A stretch of DNA of 10,000 nt from Anaeromyces robustus (Eukaryota; Neocallimastigomycota; Neocallimastigomycetes; Neocallimastigales; Neocallimastigaceae): NCBI GenBank assembly GCA_002104895.1, contig MCFG01000529.1:22501-32500 (forward strand), read 5' to 3'. Positions 1 to 10,000 of the stretch are shown here, piece by piece. Below the pieces are notes generated by a model that saw only the letters and a list, made by a program, of their open reading frames with translations, did not search any database and had not been told where the DNA came from. The position numbers and the translations under genes were made by a program. Each line of letters begins with the position of its first letter. Position 1 is the first letter of the stretch.

Positions 1-66
<66 letters not shown>
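1..66. repeat. (TTA)n microsatellite
   Basis: An almost perfect run of about 22 TTA units opens the window and probably continues to its left. If the first exon seen here starts at 134 by splicing, this run lies inside an intron of the LRR gene, like the trinucleotide tract in the first intron of the chitinase gene. Confidence 0.95.
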
Positions 67-67
<1 letters not shown>

Positions 68-133
68 AACATAATATATATTAATTTGAATTCAATAAAA
101 ATTTTTTTTTATTTTTTTTTTGTGTATATAAAG

Positions 134-996
134 AGAATTATATGATATAAATGAAGAGAGAATACAACAATATATGGATCAACTTATAAATCTCTCGGAA
201 CTGGAATCATTGTAAGTTCATATAATGTTTTACATATATAATATATAATATTAAATAAATAAAAGAGAATTATAAATATATTTATAGAAATAAAATAAGT
301 AAATAATAACTTATTTTTTTTTTTTAAATTAATTTAAATTTTTATAATTATTTTTGATTTAATTATAGATCTTTAGTTAATTTATATTCTTCATACAATT
401 TTGAATCAATAAAGCATTTAAAAAATCTTACTAAGTTGTAGGCAATAAAAAAGTTATTTATATTTTTTTTAATAAATTTATTTATTTATTTAGTTAGTTA
501 GTTTTAATTACAATTATTAATTTATTTATCTTTTCTTATTGTTTGTGATTTAAGAGAAATTATAAATGAAAACTATTATGGTAGCATTCCAGAAGATATT
601 CTTTCTTTTTCTAATTTAAAGACATTGTTAGTAATAATTTATATATTATTTTTATTTTTATTTTATACATATATATATATTATATTATTTTTATTATATT
701 ATTAATTTTTATATGATATAAACTTTTATTTTTACTTTTTTTTAAAATGTATATTTATAAAATATATTATTATTATTATTATTATTTAAAATTTACACTT
801 AAATTTTAAATAATATCTAGGACGATAGATAATTCTGATATAAATTCTATTCTTCCAAATATTTCAAATTTAAAAAATCTTGAAAATCTGTAAATTGAAT
901 TAAATATAAATCTATTAAATATAAATAAATATTTTATTTTATTTTATTTTATAAATGATAAAATGATGAAATTATTAAATGAAATTATTTTTAAAC

Positions 997-1028
<32 letters not shown>

Positions 1029-1315
1029 TTATATATATAATATTAGAACATTCAATTCCACATCTATTGAATCCCTTCCTGAAGATTTCACAAATCTTAA
1101 AAATCTTAACTATCTGTAAGTTAATTATTAAATATGAAATATTAAAATATATCTAAGATATATCTAAGATATAAAATAATAATAATAATAATTATAATAA
1201 TATATATTATTATTAATAATTAATTAATTTAAATAAAGCAATTTAAGCTATAATAAATTCAATAAATTACCTGACGATCTAGGAAAACTCGAAAATCTTA
1301 AATCACTGTAATTAT

Positions 1316-1349
<34 letters not shown>

Positions 1350-1998
1350 TATATATATTTTTAATATATATTTTATATTAATAATATTATTAATTATTAA
1401 TTATTAATTATTAATTATTTTTATAGATTTCTTACAGGTAATAATATTGTAGAATTTCCTCAAAAAATAGAAAATCTCAAAAATCTTAAAGATCTGTAAA
1501 TATTTTATTCCTTTTTTTTTTTTTTTTTTTTTGAATATATATATAAATATAATAATAAAAAAAAAATTCTTTTTGAATTCTTGAGAAATTGAAATTAATA
1601 AATAAAAATATTAGATAAACTTAAAAAAAAAAAAAAAAAAAAAAAAAATTACTTATTATTTTATTCTATATAATATATACATTTAAAATAGTGATATTTC
1701 CAGAAATAAACTTAAGAAATTTCCAAAACAATTGGAATCTCTCAAAAACCTGGAATATTTGTAAATAATAAATATATATAAATATTTTTTTTGTGATATT
1801 CATATAATTTTTAAATATGTATTAATATACAAAAATATATTAAAAAAATCATTAAAACCTATATATTATTGATATCATAGAAATTTTGAAGAAAATGAGA
1901 TTTATGATGAAATTCCAGAATCTTACAATAATTTAGAAAAATTACTTTTCTTGTAAATAAAACACATTTTATTTTATTTTATTTTATTTTATTTTATT

Positions 1999-2037
<39 letters not shown>

Positions 2038-2215
2038 TTTTTTTATTAATTTTTTAATTTTTTTTTTTTAAAATAAATTTATTAAAACAATTTATCAACT
2101 TTATAAAAATATATTATTTAATCTTTTTTTTATTATTTAGCTATATTGGTGATAATAAGAAAATAACTGGAAAAATTTTAAAAAATAAAAATCTTGAATG
2201 TAACTTTTTTATTCA
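134..2215 (+). other. LRR array, one repeat per exon
   Basis: Nine consecutive exons of 69, 72 or 78 nt, plus the start of the tenth, each supply one leucine-rich repeat with the frame L-x-x-L-x-x-N-x-(I/L)-x-x-(I/L/F)-P-x-x-(I/L)-x-x-L-x-N-L-x-x. The Leu opening each repeat is rebuilt across every intron (CT or TT from one exon, third base from the next). The first two repeats are the most divergent: the first is longest (26 residues) and the second lacks the usual Pro. The repeats from about 1047 to 1760 fit the 23-residue form best. The array ends in a cap containing Cys residues (LEC, DIC, SEC, KKC), as capping motifs of extracellular LRR domains often do. Confidence 0.85.
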
Positions 2216-2429
2216 TGATAATTACGATATATGTATTCCAAATGATTTCGATTCTGAATGTAAATATGAACTTAAAAAATGTGAAGAAAAAGAAGAAGAA
2301 AAAGTTTCCTCCACTGTTACTTCTACTAGTACTACAACAACTAAAGTTATTACATCTACAAATACTACTACTTCATCTAAAAAATCGACTTCAACTGAAA
2401 AAACTATTCCAGTTGAAGAAACTACTACA

Positions 2430-2475
<46 letters not shown>

Positions 2476-3173
2476 TAACTACTACTAAAAATGCAACTAC
2501 TACTACTACTACTACTAAAAATCCAACTACTACCATTAAAAAACCAACTACTACTACTATTAAAAAATCAACTACTACTACTAAAAAAACTACTACCACT
2601 ACTACTAAAAAGCCAACTACAACTACTAAAAAAACTACTACCAAAAAAACTACTACCAAAAAAACTACTACCAAATCTACTACAACTAAAACTACTACCA
2701 AATCTACTACCAAAAAAACTACTACCAAAAAAATTACTACCAAATCTACTACAACTAAAACTACTACTAAGAAAACTACTACTAAAAAAACTACTACCAA
2801 AAAAACTACTACTAAGAAAACTACTACCAAAAAAACTACCAAATCTACAACAACTAAAACTACTACAACTATTAATTCTAAACCTTCTGTTAAAGGTAAA
2901 TGTGGAGAAGGTATAGGTAATTGTCCTACTGGTTATTGTTGTGGTAAATATGGTTGGTGTGGTAAATCTGACGACTGTTGTGATTTATCTAAAGGTTGTC
3001 AATCTAAATATGGTATCTGTTCAAAGGATAATTTTTCTTCTCTTAAAGGTAAATGTGGTAAAGGTATAGGTAAATGTCCATCAGGTCAATGTTGTAGTAA
3101 ATATGGTTGGTGTGGTAAAACTGATAAATATTGTGGTTCAGGTTGTCAAAGTGAATTTGGAAAATGTCAATAA
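134..3173 (+). CDS. Secreted LRR protein with Thr/Lys-rich stalk and two C-terminal hevein-like chitin-binding domains (5' partial, 10 exons in window)
   Basis: Exons by splice signals and phase: 134-211, 369-437, 555-626, 821-889, 1047-1115, 1239-1307, 1427-1495, 1692-1760, 1881-1952, 2141-3173 (TAA 3171-3173). Introns of 117-196 nt start GTAAGT, GTAAAT, GTAATT, GTTAGT or GTAGGC and end AG; all are phase 2, splitting a Leu codon after its second base. Each small exon encodes one LRR of 23-26 residues ([20 protein letters not shown] is typical). The last exon begins with a final repeat and a Cys-containing cap, then a Thr/Lys stalk (2304-2870) and two hevein-like domains. There is no membrane segment or GPI-like tail; the protein ends one residue after its last Cys. 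About 555 codons are visible. The 134 start is inferred: AG at 132-133, phase and LRR register all fit, so the signal peptide and earlier exons should lie upstream. A start at ATG 174 is possible but would cut the first repeat. Known: LRRs bind ligands and hevein domains bind chitin. Inferred: a wall-anchored binding or adhesion protein. Confidence 0.85.
2304..2870 (+). repeat. Thr/Lys-rich stalk encoded by degenerate ACT/ACC/AAA triplet repeats
   Basis: About 190 codons of almost pure Thr, Lys and a little Ser/Pro, in units such as KKTTT, KPTTTT and KSTTTK. The core is an uninterrupted (ACT)15 at 2430-2474. Downstream, a 12-bp theme (AAAACTACTACC) recurs with small changes. In the gene frame this gives a Thr-rich stretch likely to be O-glycosylated and extended, with added positive charge from Lys. 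The reverse strand and other frames are also open here (Val/Phe/Leu or Leu/Lys repeats), only because the repeat lacks stops; they are not genes. Stalk length could vary between strains by slippage. Confidence 0.85.
2895..3020 (+). other. Hevein-like chitin-binding domain 1 (nine cysteines)
   Basis: The segment follows the hevein (ChtBD1/CBM18) pattern: [18 protein letters not shown], then GCQSKYGIC. The family normally has eight Cys in four disulphides and a sugar-stacking aromatic residue just before the sixth Cys. Here that stretch reads DDCC, so a Cys replaces the aromatic residue, making nine, and the next loop is two residues longer than in domain 2. The YGW aromatic pair is kept. Chitin binding is likely but may be weaker, or the spare Cys may pair elsewhere. 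Confidence 0.88.
3048..3167 (+). other. Hevein-like chitin-binding domain 2 (canonical)
   Basis: All eight Cys are present in canonical spacing ([32 protein letters not shown]), with W and Y in the positions that stack on N-acetylglucosamine in hevein. A 27-nt spacer separates it from domain 1, and the two share long stretches at DNA level, so they look like a tandem duplication. The stop codon follows one residue after the last Cys. Confidence 0.92.
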
Positions 3174-3336
3174 AATTTCCAAACTTCTAAACTTTTCCTT
3201 TAAATTAAACATATAATAAAAAAAAAAAAAAAGAAAAAAAAAGGAATATAAAAACTTTTTATTATAATAACTGTAAATAACAAGGGAAAAAAAAAATTTT
3301 TTTTTCTTTTACTTATTTATTATTTATTTTTTATAT

Positions 3337-3374
<38 letters not shown>

Positions 3375-3499
3375 TGTTACTATATTTTATTTATGTATAT
3401 TTATTATATTTGTTTGTATTTTTTGTATTTAATATTTTTTATATTTTTTTTATATTTATAAATATATTTTATATATTTAATTATCTATATTACTATTTG

Positions 3500-3635
3500 T
3501 ATATTCATTGAATTAAAATTTAATTACTTATTAAATATATATCAATAAATATTATATTAATATTATCTATATTCATTGAATTAAAATTTAATTACTTATT
3601 AAATATATATCAATAAATATTATATTAATATTATC
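3500..3635. repeat. Perfect two-copy 68-bp tandem duplication
   Basis: The 68 bases from 3501 reappear without mismatch from 3569; the match extends one base left (3500) and stops at 3635. The unit contains the short palindromic stretch AATTAAAATTTAATT. Identity over the whole unit points to a recent duplication. No coding sense is apparent. Confidence 0.95.
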
Positions 3636-3779
3636 ATTATTAAATATTATTAAATTTCTTTTTTTTTTTTTTTTTGTATATATAAAACTTTTTTTGTGTT
3701 ATTATATTTATATAAAACTATTTTGTATGTTATATTTATAAAACTATTTTATTTTTTTTTTCTTTTTATATATTTAATT

Positions 3780-4145
3780 TCCCTTGGGATGGTGTTTTAT
3801 TCATCGAACTCCTTGAGGATATTAAAAAAAATTTTTTTTCATCTTTTACATTCATGACCTACAAACAAACATGAACTATATATAATAAATTATTGGATTA
3901 TTGGATTTTTTTTTTTTTCAGTAAACATACATATATCAAATATCATTAACATCATTCATGGCATGACATATCCAAACCTTTTTTATTCTAAACGTAAATA
4001 ATTATAAAATAATTCTCTAGAGTTAACTATGAAGACCCTCATAAATACTCATTTTAAATTCATTAAATTGATTACCGAAAAACTATCAGTATCCAAAATT
4101 AAATATAAATAGTGTATTACACCAATAAAATTCGTAGAGCAAAAT
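3780..4145. other. Unassigned less A+T-rich island between convergent genes
   Basis: Compared with its surroundings this stretch is much less repetitive and contains C and G (for example CCCTTGGGATGG near 3781 and AGAGTTAACTATGAAGACCC near 4018). No frame on either strand gives a convincing protein, and I see no tRNA, snRNA or splice-bounded exon. It could be a decayed gene or transposon fragment, a noncoding RNA, or conserved 3' sequence. Confidence 0.35.
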
Positions 4146-4178
4146 AAAAATAATTTTTTTTTTTTTATATAGTTTATC

Positions 4179-4260
4179 TAATTTTATTTAATTTTATTTA
4201 ATTTTATTTAATTTTATTTAATTTTTAATTTTATGAATTAATTAATTCAATTAATTAATT
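4179..4260. repeat. 10-bp tandem repeat and adjacent AATT palindrome
   Basis: Four exact copies of ATTTTATTTA occupy 4181-4220 with partial flanking copies. They are followed by the perfect 14-nt palindrome GAATTAATTAATTC (4235-4248) and another TTAATTAATT. It is low complexity, with no assigned role. Confidence 0.8.
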
Positions 4261-4460
4261 TATATTTATTTATTTATTTTATTTATTTTATTTATTTACT
4301 TATTTACTTATGTATTTTAATTATTTTTATTATTTATTATTTAATTATTTATTTACTAAATTATTTATTTATTTATATTAATTGTTTTGTTTTGTTTTTG
4401 TTTTTGTTTTTTTTTGTTTTTTTTTGTTTTTTGTTTCAATTTTTTTGTTTTTTATTACTT

Positions 4461-4511
<51 letters not shown>
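4461..4511. repeat. (ATTT)n microsatellite
   Basis: About twelve ATTT units in tandem. It creates a short spurious open frame of Leu-Phe-Ile-Tyr repeats on the + strand. Confidence 0.9.
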
Positions 4512-4513
<2 letters not shown>

Positions 4514-4781
4514 TTTCTTTTTTTTTTTTCTGTTTCAATTTTTCTTGTTTCAATTTCTGTTTCAATTATTGATTTTGTTCTTGTTTTTTTTTTTTTTTTT
4601 TTTAATTATTTTTTTTCTTAAAATTTGTATACCATTAAAAATATTACTTGATAAAATAATATTTAATGATAAGTTTAGTTTATTAAAAAAAAAAAGAGTA
4701 ATTTTTTTTTATATCTCTTAAATTATTATATAATAATTTAAAAAAAAAAAGAAGAATAAAACAATTTATATTAAAAATTAC

Positions 4782-4875
4782 TTCATTAAAATTTCTAAAA
4801 TATATATATATATATTATTTAATATTCATTAAAATTTCTAAAAAAAATGTATATATATATTATTTAATATTCATA
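4782..4875. repeat. Imperfect tandem repeat of about 43 bp
   Basis: TTCATTAAAATTTCTAAAA followed by a TA run and ATTATTTAATA appears at 4782 and again at 4825; a third copy starts at 4870 and breaks off after TTCAT. It lies just past the 3' end of the chitinase gene. Confidence 0.8.
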
Positions 4876-4997
4876 AAAAACAAGAGGAAAAAAATATAAT
4901 ATATTTAATATATAAAATTATATTATTATATTTTTATTATTATATATATTATATATTATAGTTAATTATTTGATTTCTGTTTTTTTTTTTCTTCTTC

Positions 4998-8312
<3,315 letters not shown>

Positions 8313-8361
8313 TTTTTTTTTTTTTTTTGAAATAATTTATTATTATTATATAAACTAGTTT

Positions 8362-8392
<31 letters not shown>

Positions 8393-9020
8393 AATTAATT
8401 AAATAATTAATTATTTATAGATTTTGTATTTTTTGGTTTATTATTTATTTCTTATTATATTAATTTTTATTATATTTTTTATTTTATTTTTTATATTTTT
8501 TATTTTATTTTTTATTTTTTATATTTTATTTTTATTATATATTTTATTATTATTTATTTCTTTATTTTTATTTTTTCATTTTTTTTTTTTTTAATTTTCT
8601 TTTAATAAAAAAGAAAAAAAGAAAAAATATATAGATTATATATAATTTTTATAGTTTTAATTTTTTTTTAAAAAATAAATTATAATAATAAATTTTTCCC
8701 TTTTTTTTTTATATTTTAATTTATCACTAATTTTTTTTTTTTTTTTCTTCTTTGTAATCATTTCCCAAATTTTCATTTTTCACTTTTTCATTTATTTCAA
8801 AAAAAATTTTTTTTTTTTTCTTTTTTGTAAAACAAATAATTTTAAAACTTTTAAAAATGATTGGTCATTTAATTATACTTTAGAAATTTCTTTTTTCTTA
8901 GAATTACACGAAGATCAAAAAAAAAAATTTTTTTTAATTAATTAATAAATTAATAAATTAGTAAAAATAAATAAATTAAAAAATAAATAAAAAATAAATA
9001 AAAATTTTTATTTTTTTTTT

Positions 9021-9051
<31 letters not shown>

Positions 9052-10000
9052 CTTTAAAAGTTTAAAAAAAAAAATTTTAATTTAACACAAAATAAACAAT
9101 AATAAAATAGAAATATAAAATAAAGAAATAAAAATAAAAATAAAAATAAAAAAAACATATCATAAAACGTAATAATTAAAGCAAACTTTATACTCCATAA
9201 AAATAAAAAACGCATAAATAAAATAAATAAAAAAAATGTTTTAACTTTTTGTTTAATTTTTAATTTTTTTATTTTTTTTTGTTAATGACCATTTCATTTC
9301 TCTTCTCTTCCTTTCATCTACATTTCATCTTCATTTTCATTTTATCTCATTTTATCTCGTTATTCATAATTGAGTTTTATTGTATTTCAATTATTTATAA
9401 TTGATTTTTATTTTGTTTTATTTTATTTTACTTTATTATATTTTATTTTATTTTATTTATATTAAATTACTATATTAATATTTATTTGTTTAATTACATT
9501 ATTATAGAATGCCATTGGGAGAGACATATTTTTTTTATTTATTATTTATTTATTTATTTGATCATTTATTACTATTCACAATTATTTTACTACATCACTA
9601 TATTATAAAAAATAATTATTAGTAGTATTAATTATTGTAATTCTTATTAATAATTATTATAGAGATATAAATTTTCATTTGAAAAATCTTTTTATTATTC
9701 ATCAGTAATTGTAAAGTCGTTATGAAATTCAAAATATATAAAATTATATAATATTTTATATTCTTTTTTTTTTAATAATTATATAAATTCAATAATAATA
9801 AATCTATTTTTTTTTAAAAAAAATGAAAAAACACAGATTCTTTACATTCCTCTTCAACTAGATAAAAGCATATATTTAATTTCTTTTTTTTTTTTTGTAA
9901 AATAAATACCATAAAAATGAATTTAAAAACTTCTTTGTCCTTATTTACTTTATAATAAATTTTGATTTATAAAAATACTTTTATAAACTAACGAACTAAA
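8313..10000. other. A+T-rich region upstream of the chitinase gene, no gene recognised
   Basis: This should contain the chitinase promoter, since the gene runs leftward from 8312. It is dominated by T and A runs (for example 8361-8381 and 9030-9051) and TTTTTATTTTA-type repeats (8460-8550). An inverted CCAAT box (ATTGG at 8860-8864) lies about 550 bp upstream of the start codon but could be chance. A pyrimidine-rich stretch lies at 9293-9362. Short open frames near 9284, 9823 and 9917 encode fewer than 30 residues and have no support. Confidence 0.6.
9293..9362 (+). promoter_or_regulatory. Pyrimidine-rich tract, possible regulatory sequence
   Basis: About 70 nt of CATTTC/TCTTC/TTTATCTC-type sequence contains almost no G and much more C than the flanking A+T-rich DNA. 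C/T-rich tracts are common in fungal promoters and 5' leaders. Whether it serves the chitinase gene (about 1 kb away, opposite strand) or a gene right of the window cannot be told. Confidence 0.25.

Larger units (their letters stand above)
3174..4997. other. Convergent intergenic region, no gene recognised
   Basis: This spacer separates the 3' ends of the LRR gene (+) and the chitinase gene (-). Most of it is T- and A-rich low-complexity sequence: a T run of about 34 nt (3339-3372), TTTTTG-like runs (about 4384-4435) and an (ATTT)n tract (4461-4511). Several short open frames exist around 4382-4721 but encode only Phe/Leu/Tyr/Ile strings. AATAAA at 3215-3220 is a possible poly(A) signal for the LRR gene, but such hexamers are uninformative at this composition. 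Separate entries cover the 68-bp duplication, the island at 3780-4145 and other repeats. Confidence 0.75.

Noticed and set aside
2222-2842. Reverse-strand open frame of Val/Phe/Leu repeats, and two + strand Leu/Lys frames in the same stretch
   Set aside because: They are shadows of the Thr/Lys stalk; the Thr frame connects in phase to the LRR exons and the hevein domains.
4030-4145. Short reverse-strand frame containing LILDTDSFSV, reminiscent of the DTDS motif of B-family DNA polymerases
   Set aside because: Only about 34 codons, no other polymerase motif nearby, and A+T-rich DNA gives such matches by chance.
4382-4721. Overlapping + strand open frames rich in Phe, Leu, Tyr and Ile
   Set aside because: They come from TTTTTG and ATTT repeats and show no conserved pattern or splice context.
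9823-9955. Short ATG frames near 9823 and 9927
   Set aside because: Each runs about a dozen codons before a stop, without a donor site or recognisable sequence.

Overview
The window is extremely A+T-rich eukaryotic DNA (well over 80% A+T by eye), with GT-AG introns, homopolymer and trinucleotide runs in introns and spacers, and compact coding islands. Hevein-type (CBM18-like) chitin-binding domains, a GH18 chitinase, Thr/Lys- and Asn/Pro/Asp-rich simple linkers, and an LRR gene with one repeat per exon together suggest an anaerobic gut fungus (Neocallimastigomycota, the Neocallimastix/Piromyces/Anaeromyces type). The lineage is inferred from composition and domain style; there is no marker gene in the window.

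Layout. Positions 1-3173 (+) hold the 3' part of a multi-exon gene: nine small exons, each one leucine-rich repeat, then a large last exon encoding the LRR cap, a Thr/Lys-rich stalk of about 190 residues and two hevein-like domains. Its 5' end lies left of the window. Positions 3174-4997 are a tail-to-tail spacer with a perfect 68-bp duplication, a less A+T-rich island (about 3780-4145) and long simple repeats. Positions 4998-8312 (-) are best read as one four-exon gene for a secreted chitinase: pre-pro leader, unrecognised ten-cysteine domain, QPPPDNNND-repeat linker, one hevein-like domain, and a GH18 catalytic domain with intact DGVDLDWE. The first intron (712 nt) is mostly an ATT microsatellite that makes the gene look like two. 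Positions 8313-10000 are A+T-rich upstream DNA in which I find no gene.

How they fit together. Both genes appear to make extracellular chitin-binding proteins. The chitinase would act on chitin in cell-wall remodelling or on external chitin. The LRR protein looks like a wall-anchored ligand-binding protein: LRR head, probably glycosylated stalk, chitin anchor. The second hevein domain of the LRR protein and the one in the chitinase are very similar, so the two convergent neighbours may share a domain by local duplication or shuffling. No tRNA, rRNA, CRISPR array or complete mobile element was recognised.
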